A stretch of 64,000 nt of DNA from Brachionus manjavacas (lineage: Eukaryota > Rotifera > Eurotatoria > Ploima > Brachionidae): assembly GCA_019054805.1 (NCBI GenBank), contig JAHQIY010000006.1, positions 2,914,001-2,978,000 of the forward strand, given 5' to 3'. Shown one piece after another: positions 1-10,349 of the stretch (position 1 is the first letter of the stretch; each line of letters begins with the position of its first letter). Position numbers and translations under genes: made by a program. The notes under the pieces were generated by a model. That model was not told where the DNA came from, made no database searches, and worked only from the letters and a program-made list of their open reading frames with translations.

Positions 1-3
1 GAT

Positions 4-1380
4 CTAGTCGTTCTCAATGAGATCCAAGTCTAAATCACACGATTGACCATTACTGTTATTTGACGCCACTTGCTGATGTTGCTGCTGTTGCTGTTGGTAT
101 CTTAATCTAGTGACAGGCCGAGCGGCACTGGGCTTTTGCTCGCTTGGCAAAGACTGCAAGTAGTTGGTGAAGTATCGGGTCTGATAGTGGTGATGCGGCT
201 GCTCTTGCTTAACTTTTTCACTACTCCTGTCACTGGATCGCTTGGGCAAGCTTTCGCCGACACAAGAGCCGCCGCTGGTCGATACCAAGTCGACCGATTG
301 ATAAGACGAATAGTAACCACTACTGTCCTCTTCTTTGCAGTCGTCCAGCTCTTTGCTACTGTTCAAGGAAGCCGATATTAACTCTTGACCACTGGTCAGT
401 TCATAGACATCTGTCGACTCGTCGGCATCCATCATTAGCTCCTCTTCTTTTCTGCCATGTTTCCTCAGCTTAGACCTGCGTCTGGTGTTGAGCGCGGCCG
501 AGTCCACCTGACCAGAGTCGTACAAGAGAGGCGAGTCGTCCCTCTTCAGTTTTTTCATTTTTAACAAGTTAATGCTTGGTCTAGCTTGGCTAGGCGACAC
601 CGAGTTCATCAATTGACTATTGTACCTGAGGTACGGATGATGTTTGATTAGAAATTTTCGTGTCGAACGCGTTTCCATGGTCATTTGGCCGAGACGCGAG
701 TCCAGCTGGTCCGAGTCGTTCGAGTCCTGGTCGTTCAGAAGACTGTTGGGCGTGTTGGACGAACGGGCGGTCAGCGGACTAGCGGGCGTCAACGTGTGCT
801 CGTCGTCTTGGCTTAGTTTGATGAGGCGCTTGAAATTGGTGCACAAATGGTCTGTGTTAGATGTAGGCTCGCAGTGGGCCGAGTGGCATTGCAGCGAGCA
901 TGTCGAGCTGTTGGTGGCGTTGGTTTTTTTGAACGGCAGAAATGGCGTTGCTTTGAAGTGGTCGAAAGGGCCCGGTTGCGGATCGGCGCAGCTCGGCGTG
1001 CTCTTCAGTCTGGTGGCGGGAAACGAGGCGAAGTATTTGGCGATGATTGAGAAGCCGGCGTCGTTGGCCGAGCTTTTGAGCTCGTTGCTTCCTTGCCTGA
1101 TCAAGCTGAGAAGCGACGAAGACTGAGACGAGTGGTTGGTGGACGCGAACGACGAGGAATGGGTGGACGACGCGGACGACACTGCCCGCACTGCTATCGG
1201 CTTCACTATTTTGCCCAGCGCGTGGTTGCTGCGCTTGGCGCCCGCGTTCTGGCTGTGCAGTCGAGCTACCGAACGCGTCACTATTGTGTTTGTGAAATGG
1301 GACAAATGGTCGTCGCTGGACTGCGTGTTTGGCGACGACGAGCTCGGCCCTGGCGAGTTATCGTTACTTCTAAATTTCAT
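4..1380 (-). CDS. Serine-rich disordered protein with FAM53-like C-terminal tail
   Basis: Single open frame of 458 codons, clearly GC-richer than its surroundings and with balanced codon use, so I take it as a real gene. The protein is low complexity: Ser/Asn/Thr-rich stretches, a basic patch (RRRSKLRKHGRKEEE, about residues 300-314), a poly-Gln tract near residue 433 and no membrane segment or folded domain that I recognise. The last residues, CDLDLDLIEND, closely resemble the DLDLNLIEEN end of vertebrate FAM53C as I remember it. FAM53 proteins are disordered nuclear/cytoplasmic regulators. Other FAM53 landmarks (the Trp-Lys-Pro-Ile segment, the RSRSQPC motif) are not visible, so the family call is weak. 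The stop lies at the window edge. Upstream coding exons cannot be excluded, because an AG precedes the ATG within a few bases. Confidence 0.7.
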   Translation of the reverse strand: MKFRSNDNSPGPSSSSPNTQSSDDHLSHFTNTIVTRSVARLHSQNAGAKRSNHALGKIVKPIAVRAVSSASSTHSSSFASTNHSSQSSSLLSLIRQGSNELKSSANDAGFSIIAKYFASFPATRLKSTPSCADPQPGPFDHFKATPFLPFKKTNATNSSTCSLQCHSAHCEPTSNTDHLCTNFKRLIKLSQDDEHTLTPASPLTARSSNTPNSLLNDQDSNDSDQLDSRLGQMTMETRSTRKFLIKHHPYLRYNSQLMNSVSPSQARPSINLLKMKKLKRDDSPLLYDSGQVDSAALNTRRRSKLRKHGRKEEELMMDADESTDVYELTSGQELISASLNSSKELDDCKEEDSSGYYSSYQSVDLVSTSGGSCVGESLPKRSSDRSSEKVKQEQPHHHYQTRYFTNYLQSLPSEQKPSAARPVTRLRYQQQQQQHQQVASNNSNGQSCDLDLDLIEND

Positions 1381-1479
1381 TCTATCCGAATATTTCCAAT
1401 TTTGTCCTTTTCTATTTATTTATAAATCTAAATTATGATAATAGCTTTAGTTAACAATAAACAACAACAACAACAAAAG

Positions 1480-1560
1480 TTATTCAGTGGGCGAAGTCGT
1501 GCCCGATTCGGAGCACCATGTGTTCACTGTCACACAGCCATGTCCTTTATTGGCAAACAT
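1480..1560 (-). other. Upstream ORF (26 codons) in a GC-rich leader
   Basis: A short open frame starts with ATG at 1560 and ends TAA at 1480, about 100 nt upstream of the large serine-rich ORF and on the same strand. It stands out by being GC-rich in an AT-rich flank, and it reads MFANKGHGCVTVNTW then CSESGTTSPTE. It could be a translated uORF in the 5' UTR or a short spliced exon. I see no database-recognisable motif. Confidence 0.35.
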
Positions 1561-2312
1561 AAATAAAGCGTTTTTGCCTTGACTTCATATCAACTCTTAT
1601 TGTTTAACTAAATAAAAATAAAACATATGTAAAATAATATCTTTTTTTTTTTAATTTTAATTATCGATTCTGAATAGCTTGTCTAAACAGTTTTACTCTA
1701 TGTTGATTATGCGAGAAATTTTATACACACACACGCACACACAATATGGTTTCTCAAATTTACCTACTCTACCTGTCAATTGATTCATTGAGCAAGTTGT
1801 TCGAATTAGTGTGAATGGTTTTTTTTTATGAATTGAGGAATTTTTTTGTTCTCGTTCACAATCTTAATCCATCACGAGTAAAATATGCTAATCGATTTTC
1901 ACAAGTCAATAATTACCGGAATATGTTGAGTGAAGAATAAATAGATTTTTTTTTGAGGGTTCTTTTTTATTTTAGAAAATAATAAAATTTAATTAATTGA
2001 AATCAAAATTGGAGAATTAATGTAAATATGTTCGCCATTGTTTAAAATTGCTGATTAGGAAATAGAAAAAAAAATTTAAATAATTATTACTGATGATGTA
2101 TCAGTTCGAAAAGAAATTGATAAAATCAAATTTACACCTAAAACTAATTCATCTCAATTTTACTTTACATTTTATGTAGATTTTTGTAAAGATTTGAAGT
2201 TTTATTTTTCTTTTTACTGCATATTTTTATTATTCTATGAAACAAAAATTATCCTTTTATAATTTTTTTCTATTAATAAAATCTACAGATTATTAATTCA
2301 ATTTCTTCTGGG

Positions 2313-2405
2313 TTTATCAGTCTCAATCTAAAAGAACAGGCTATACCCAAAAATTATATTACATCTATAGATTCAAGTATCATAGACAAAATGCCATAAA
2401 AAATT
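2313..2405 (+). repeat. Direct repeat, copy 1
   Basis: About 93 bp that recur in the same orientation at 2896-2990. Shared stretches include CCAAAAATTATATTAC and GATTCAAGTATCATAGAC. By eye the copies are about 85-90% identical. No coding sense is apparent. Confidence 0.8.
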
Positions 2406-2895
2406 TAGTTTAATTGAAAAAAAAATGATAAATCTCTTAATTCTTTTTAAGATTCTTTATTATTTAAAATGTCTTTGAGTAGTAAAACTCTTTTCGCCTT
2501 TGTAGTTTAAAGATTTTCCTTAAAAATGCTTACAAAAAATAAATTAATTTTACAAAAAAGATTTTAGATTTTTACATTTTCATATTTTTATGTTATCTAA
2601 TGTTTTCTGAGCAACACTTCAGAAAATTTTTAATTTTTAGCGAGCCATAGCACATTAAGTGAAAAATAAAAGTTGAACTCTAATATTTTTGATTACACAT
2701 ACACAGAGAAAAAAATTTAATTTAAAAAAATTCAAAATTTTTTAAGTTACGAAAAAGTAAATTAAAAATTTTCTGAAATGTTTTTGAGAAAACACAAAAA
2801 TGCAAAATTATAAACATTTTGCCAAAAAAAGGCATTAGAAAATTAGCAAACTTTAAAGAGAAAAAAAAGAGAAATTCGAGGTATCATAAAAGTCA

Positions 2896-2990
2896 TTTAT
2901 CAATCTCGATCTAAAAAAAATAGGCTATATCCAAAAATTATATTACCTCTGTCGATTCAAGTATCATAGACAAAATTCCATAAAAAAATT
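2896..2990 (+). repeat. Direct repeat, copy 2
   Basis: Second copy of the repeat at 2313-2405, with a 583 bp period. The DNA between the copies contains an imperfect inverted repeat around TCAGAAAATTTTTAATTT (about 2600-2640 against 2758-2795). The whole 2.3-3.0 kb stretch may therefore be an old duplicated or foldback element. Confidence 0.8.
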
Positions 2991-4129
2991 GATAAGTCTT
3001 TTAATAAAAAAAATCGGCCATTAAATTTAATTCATTGCTTATCACAAATTGGTAGTAAATTCTTTCAAAAATAAATTATTTATTTTAATCTTTGAAAAAA
3101 ATTTCAAGTACCATAAAATAAGTTATTTTAGCTTTTTTTTTTACTATCGTATCTAGTTTAAGTAAAAATAAAAGTGGCACATACAAATTTATGTTCTTCA
3201 GCGCATTGTTATCTAAATTCTAATTGTGATACCTCTATGTTGTGATGCAAAGGCTGAAACTGTTTAAATTCGCTTTTGTCTCAAATGGCAAAATGGAGGA
3301 TAATGATTAATTATTTGAATAAAATTATAAAAAAAAAAGAAAGAGAGAAAGAAGCTTTGCCGAAAAAGCGCAAAACAATTCTCTTAAATAAGATGATATT
3401 TAAATCGATCTAATTACTGCTTTCTATTGATAACGACCCTAGATAAAATTCTCAAATTTATAATTTTTTAATTCAAAGCCGGCTAGGCTTCGAAATGAAA
3501 TGAGAAAAAAACAAACTGCATTTGAATAGAATAGCAAGGGAAACAAAGATTAAATTTGAATTAGTGTTTTTAGAATAAAATGTGCGCTGCATATATTTAG
3601 ATATAATGCATACGCCAACAAAAGTCTACCAAATATCAACAACTTAATCTAAAATCGATACAGAAGAGACTTTTTTTAACATGATCTGAAGCATGTATAA
3701 TAAAAAGATGAAGTAGTATTTAGAAAAAAATAATGTAAAAAAAACAGTTGACTGTTTGCGTTAATGATTTTGAATCACAATGACTCGACATGAAACATTG
3801 GTTCTGGATGGGGCAATCAATAATTAAATTGCCGAAAGAAAACTAGCAAAATGGAGCTATATTTGAGTCCGTTAAGTGAACACATTTTGAGGAATCAGTG
3901 ATGCATTCAATGCTGTGATCGATATTTCCGGTAGAACAAGTTGAAAACTCAATTTAAACTCCTGAATACTCTACATAACTTTTGGACTAAACAACTTTAT
4001 CTCGAACACTTGAAATTTCATATCTTATCAAAATTCAAGACATCTGTTCCAACAGAGAGAAAGAGAGTCGAAAAAAGAAGATAAATTAAATTAAATGCAT
4101 TTAATTTAATGGTTCTAGTTGGAATCACC

Positions 4130-4209
4130 AGGCGAGAACGGTCATTAAGCAAGTATCATGCTGGTGCTTGGTGATTGGTGCTCGTTCTAAGCCCCGCTTT
4201 CACTACACA
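4130..4209 (+). promoter_or_regulatory. Candidate conserved module A
   Basis: A GC-richer 80 bp block that shares, in the same order, ATCACC, AAGCAAGT, GTGCTTG and CCCGCTTTCAYTACACA with a second block at 6722-6774. It also holds an 8-bp perfect stem (AATCACCA ... TGGTGATT). It could be a duplicated enhancer module or a structured RNA. Function is inferred only from repetition and composition. Confidence 0.3.
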
Positions 4210-4264
4210 AAGACCATACTATTTAGTAATTACTTTTCGGATGGCATGAATAATTAGAAAGAAT

Positions 4265-4274
4265 CTGTCAATCA
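4265..4274 (-). promoter_or_regulatory. PBX-MEIS/PREP-type decamer
   Basis: The plus strand reads CTGTCAATCA, the exact complement of TGATTGACAG, the known composite PBX + MEIS/PREP homeodomain site. It lies 55 bp from candidate module A in a complex, GC-richer island. A single motif match is weak evidence on its own. Confidence 0.3.
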
Positions 4275-6721
4275 TCAATCGAGTCTTATCGCTCTGACCG
4301 CTCTTTAGGAAATTAGTTTCAAATTAATCATAGATTAAAATTTTAACCCAAATAAAGCCCAAAGTTTAGATGCCAACAACAATCCAAATTTCTCTCCTAT
4401 TCTTTTTTTTTTGCTCATTAATCAAACTTTAGAATAGAATTGCGCAAGAAAAGAAAACTAGAAAGTATTTAGGTAAAATGAACACTACAATAAGGTGAAT
4501 TTTTTTTTGATTTTTTTATTCTCTGGTTAAATAAATAATTCTCACTTAAAATTGTTAGACACTTAACTTTGATCGCATAGCCGACACAATACTTGAATAA
4601 CACAAATTCAGAAGACGAGTTTATTAGTGCAGAAATGTTTAACCTTTCATCAAACAAAAAAAACAAACCAAATAGTTTAGCTTCTATTTGTTTATCGTTA
4701 TTGTTTGAATTTTGTTGTGTTGAAAGATTCTTATCCTTTATTCAAATTTCACTAAACTAGTATTAGTATCATATCGTGGTGGTTGAATTTTATCAAAATC
4801 TGATTAACTTTTATTAATTAAAAAAAGCTCTGGGCTTATACCAACAAAAAAATATGATCAAGACAAAAATGACTACATCAAGACCGGAAATACTGTACCA
4901 TCGATCCATAACCCCACTTTAATTAAAAAAATGTTTTTTAAAACAAACTATATTACGTTGATCTCTTTTCTCGTCTCTTCTTGCTCAGCTTAGCTTGTGT
5001 TATTTTAGTAAGTAATCTATTCTAAAAAATCTAGCGTGTACCTTAACTAATTATTGCTAATATTAGTCTAAAGCTCCATATGCCAAAGTACACAACAAAA
5101 AATTTACATTAAATAGAATAAGACATAGAAGGTAAAAAAATCTTCTCTTAAAAGACTGTTTAATTTTTGTTTGAAGTTAAGCAATCTATTTGTTTCTGAA
5201 CAAATGGTCTATTCTCTATTATTTTCAAACATTCGAATCTCGTATTAACGATGCCCAAACTTCATTTTTTTTAAACTTCAAGTTTTATTTTTTTATTCAC
5301 TTTACTAAAAAGAAAGAATTCATTCTGTGCCGCCCGAGGCTGTCCTCAAATTATCTAAAATATTTGATCCATCTATGTGTATTCTTTTTCAGGTTCTTGA
5401 GCTGCCCGCAATGTTTTTTTCTTCAAAAATCAGAAATATAATACCCCCAATGTAAACGACACTAATTCCCAACACGTTTTTCTGTTTTTTTTTCAAATGT
5501 TTCACTAAAAAATTATGTTTCATATTCAATTGACTTAACAAAACTTAACTTTTTATTGTTGTTTCAAATAAAAAATTAAAAAATATTTTCTTTTAAACAG
5601 TGACTTGGTTAAGTTGAATAAATTAAATTTATACGAATTAAAAAAAGAGTCTAAATTTTGACTAATTTACCTTTATCTCTTCGGCGAGTAAGCATAATTA
5701 TTTATCGAATGTTTTTCCAGGTCAAATCAAACAGCAACATCTTAATTTTTTCAGATGATAAAAAAACTCTTGGGAATATAAGCTAAAAAAATGAATGAGA
5801 CATACTCGAGCATTAAATCACATTCTGATAGTAAAACCAACCTATTACACATCCGTGAGACTGCACTTTTTTAATGAATAATAAATATTTGAAAAAAAAA
5901 TATTTTTTTTTCTTAATTTTTACTTGAAATTGCCAAGCAGATTTTGGACATAAATTAAATTAAAGCTTTCGACTAGCGAAAAAGACTAGAAATAAAATAT
6001 CTCTATGTACACGCGCCTAAATAAATACTCCGAAAGAGAAGCTCTGTTCGAAGCAATTAATCAAAATAGATTTAAATGAAAACTTTTAAATGACAAAATC
6101 AACTTAAAAATACTTAAATAAGTTGAGACATTTGGCATGAATTTTCTTTAATAATGTCACACACTCACACACACAAGAGCTAATCTTTGTCAATTTGAAA
6201 TGAAAAAATTTAATATTATGATTTTTGTTGTTAGATTCGTTAGCAATTTAGTTATGAAATCTAATTATTGTTCGATCCAAAACACTCACACACACAATCT
6301 TTAATGCATAGCTCTCGATATCATTGATACTAATCACTAATGGTCGAGATTTTCATTTTTGAAAAATGATCGTTTTTAATTTCGGATGTTCGATTTTATT
6401 CGAGTTTAATCTTTAGAAAAATAATTATACGCTCTATAGTTTGTGTTTAGCTGCATATAATTATTTTTGAAAATTAATAAAATTTCAATAAATCATTCTG
6501 CAACTTGATAGAAAACCCAAAATTTATAGCAAATAACAAAGAAGCCATGACACTTAAACTTTCTCTCTCTCTCTCTTTTTGTTTTGTTTTGTTAACTGCA
6601 AATATTTGTGCTAGAAAATCGAATAGCGTTTTTGATGCGTTGTTTAATGATCTAAAATAAATCGATAATTTTAGTTCATAAATCAAATGAATTGTTTTGA
6701 ACATTTTTCATTGAAAACGAT

Positions 6722-6774
6722 CACCGAGCCAAGCAAGTGCTTGTCCGCGCACACCATCCCGCTTTCATTACACA
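6722..6774 (+). promoter_or_regulatory. Candidate conserved module B
   Basis: Shorter relative of module A at 4130-4209. It has ATCACC, CCAAGCAAGTGCTTG (itself close to a palindrome) and CCCGCTTTCATTACACA in the same order, the last with one mismatch in 17 bases to module A. Function unknown. Confidence 0.3.
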
Positions 6775-7785
6775 TACACACAAAACGCCCCAGGATTCAC
6801 ACAAACCACTTTCGACAATCTTATTTTAAAACAACTTTTCTAAATGAGCCTGAAAAATGAGTCCGCAAATTTGGATCAAGACTAGACTGTGCTGGTTGAT
6901 TGTGAAATTGTTCTATTTGTATTTGCAATTAGAAAAAAAATGTCCTTGAATTAACAAGGAAGCTCAATATATTTTGAAAATAAATATGCAATTTCATTAT
7001 CTTTGTCTGTGCAAACTATTTATCTAGGTGAGGAGAACAAGTATTTAACTTGAGCTAAATTGCGAATTTAAAATAATTTCCAACAAAAAAAAAACACACT
7101 CGAATTTCTGAATTTCTCTTCAGTATACTCGACCCACTCATTTGTATTAATCACACTTAGATAAACACAACCAAGCATATTGTTTTTATTAGCTGTTTAG
7201 CCAAAATGTGTCTTCGTGTTCATCATGCATCCAAGATTATTGCAGCAGCAACAACAAAAAAAGAAAAAAAAAGAAAATTGCATGAGCTCCTTTCATAAAA
7301 AATGAAACTAGAAAAATTGCTTCTAATTACTGACACTTTTTTTTCAAATAGTTTATTTAATTAATTTTCTAAATGGCTCCGAGTAATCAAACTCATTTCG
7401 CCATTGATAGAAAAAATTTTAAACAGAGTTAAAGTTTGAGTAATTTCAAAATGTCATTGAACAGCTCGATCTCACACAATAAAAACTATTTATTTACAAT
7501 CATTTACTTTTTTTTTTTATATATTTTTCTATCAATACTTTTTTATTCACAATTTTATATTTTCTATAGTCAATTCTAAAATTATATTCTAAATTATGAT
7601 CTAAAGAATGCAGGCTGAAAAGAAGGTTTACGCCGTTCTGAACTGCCTGGGGCCTCGGCCCAAATTATTTTTAAAATAAATAAAAAAATTTCAAAAAGAA
7701 CAAATGGCAGATACATTTTAGAAAAGTTACAAGCTTTGAGCTGTCCACCGCTGCAAAATATTTGAGACAAGTGACAAGCGAGTTT

Positions 7786-8157
7786 TTAAGTCGGGTATTC
7801 TTGAGCTTTCAACAAAGACATCACCGTATTTTTTCGAAAGGCTTGTTCGTGGCTGAAACACAGTTTTTCTAGCCTTAACTTCATTGTATCTAATTTAATT
7901 TCCTCAAGAAAATTAAAGAAAATTTTCGACGGGGTAAATAGACTTGATTGAGATATTCTGAAGTACTTGTAACCTTTGGATATTTTTTTTTTGAGACTAG
8001 GTTTATAATAAAAAAAACTATAATCTTTAACCCATGAGAGCATTTTAAACCTATAGTAAAGTTTTACCATTGAGCTTCCATGATTTATGGGACAGAATTT
8101 TGATTTACCTAGACCGGATAAACTCGACTTGAGAGTTAAAGCATAAGCTTTCATCAA
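7786..8157 (-). other. Uncertain 123-codon open frame
   Basis: An open frame in otherwise stop-rich DNA, with some non-random-looking residues (KSKFCPINHGSSMVKLYYRF early, CFSHEQAFRKNTVMSLLKAQ late). A second frame stays open just past its stop. I recognise no family. A decayed mobile-element fragment or an unrecognised exon are both possible, and chance is not excluded. A GC-rich patch (about 7616-7670) lies just downstream on the same strand. Confidence 0.2.
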
Positions 8158-10341
8158 ATTTTATGCCTAGAAAAAATTGGAGAATCACAGCATGGAATTT
8201 TCTTGCCAAGAAAATTTAGAACTATATCCTGGTTTTTTGAAGAATTCTCAGAAAAAATAAGTAACTACACTTATCCAGAGCCATTTTTAGTCTCCATTTG
8301 TAGAGCCAAGTTTCGACTTTTTTCAAGTAGCTATTTATAACTTTGAAAATGTTACCATATTTTTTAAATATGAAGAATGCGACTAAATCCTACACTACAC
8401 TGATCCGTGCAGACTTGCTTATTTGTTTTATCTGTACCTTCAAATTAAAAAATCTAAAAAGTAAAAAAAAATTTAATTAAAGTAAAATCGGTTTAAATTA
8501 AGTAGAGAAAAAATAAAAGATAAATTGAATTAAGTAACGACAGATGCTGCGTGTTTTAGCATTGAACATGGATAACTCGAGAGCATTTAAACTTTATCAG
8601 AATGAACTACTATTAACACTGTCGATTAATTTATGCACCACTTTTTCCTCCAATATTGTCAAACTTGTCATGTGCACATAGCAAGATTAGCTTTGAAAAA
8701 AAAAAGAAAAATGGAAAACAGCATGAAATTCAAAGTCGTAATTGAATACTAATGCAAAGGCGCGCTATTTCACTTAAGAACTTGATTCTAAATTTGTGTC
8801 ATTAATTTCCTGCGTGGTGTCATATTTTGAGACGTAATCCAATACCTGAATAAAAGAACAATTATAAAAATAGAAAAAAAGTTAAGACAAGCTAAGCCTG
8901 GATATTTGATTGAATGGTCGCGTTCTTTGCGACTAGCAAAAATCAATACGGTCTCATAGACCGATTAAAGTCCTAATTAACATCGGGTGAATAAGATATT
9001 TTTCGGATAAATATTTCAATTTATCAATTAAGCTTGGCGTTCACAATCAAACGAAATTAAATTATACGCATCTTCGACTGCCTATTATAGAAAAAACAAC
9101 AAAAAAAAATTGAGCATAAACTAGGCTTGGATCGAGTAGCATGAAAGAGAGAGAGAGAGAAAAATAAAACAATTGTTCGAAACTGATAAAAAAACATGCG
9201 TAGGCTCAAAAAGGACCCTGGCGTTGAATTAAAATTATTGCTTACTTTAGTTTCTTAGGCAACACAAATAGGATTTCCTAAACTGTTTATTGTTGTAAAT
9301 AATTGTTTAAAAAAAAGAAACAAAAAATTGGCCTTTTTGGGATAATTAAAAATGACTTAGTATAAAATTTGATCTTATAATTATATCTTAATGGATTTGG
9401 AATTATTTCCATTTCTCTAATTTGAACTCTCTCTCTCTCTTATTTTAAAACTAATACAGAGACAACACAAAATGAAATTTAATTTAACTTTTGCTTGATA
9501 GAAGCAGTTGAGGCTAATAATTTTAAATTAAATTAAAAAATAGCTTTAATTCAGCAGCAAAAGCAAGTTTCATCTTGTTCGAGTTGAACCAAAATTCTCT
9601 TTCTGACATGAATGAGTAAACAAGCATTCGAGATCTAATCCAAAATAGAAAGAAACCAAGAGGCGTTGAATGACAGCGTGACTGTAAATAAAAACATGGA
9701 GAATAAAAATTGAATCTTAGAAAAAAAACTTGATAAACTGGACAATTTTATTGATGGCCGATTTTTATTTTCTCTTGAACTAACATCGCCTCTAAAAGCG
9801 TCAGTTTAAATCCTTTTTCTTTTATTAACAAATTCACTGTAAAATTGAAAATTTAACTTTAACTTAATTTAACATTTTGATTCAAATTAAGTTTGTTTAT
9901 CAAAAATATTTTTCATGTGGCTGAATGGAAGGACCAAGTTTGCATTCCAACCGGCCAAGGCTTTGCCGAACTTTCTTCTAAATAAAAAAAATAAATATCC
10001 GAGCCCAAATTATACATTTACAAAAATAAATTTTTTTTTTTAAGTTTTTGATTTTTTTTAAATAAAAGCTTGACTAAAAGTGTCATTCTCGCTAGGTTTT
10101 ATGAATTTAAAATAAGCTTTTTATTTAGCTAAATTCATTTTTTTCCATTCAAAATCAAAATAGAACCAAGCTCAATTGACCTAAATAGCTCGTTTATTTG
10201 ATTTCCTTTAAAAAATGCTTAATAAAAACAGTCGGATTACTTTGCTAGGCATACAGACGGAAGTCGACATAGAATTTCCTTCGAGATTGTCATCCATATG
10301 AGAATAAATTAATCATAAATTCGCCATTAATTTGGCTCCAG

Positions 10342-10349
10342 CATGCAAA
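10342..10349 (+). promoter_or_regulatory. POU octamer ATGCAAAT
   Basis: Exact canonical POU/Oct octamer within a more complex, less A/T-monotonous island (about 10300-10450). A single-site match only. Confidence 0.2.

Noticed and set aside
102-1438. Several 67-160-codon frames opposite or overlapping the serine-rich gene
   Set aside because: They are shadows produced by GC-rich, low-stop codon usage of the 458-codon frame; none has recognisable motifs.
5190-5441. 83-codon plus-strand frame
   Set aside because: Phe/Leu/Lys-rich random-looking sequence without splice signals or motif.
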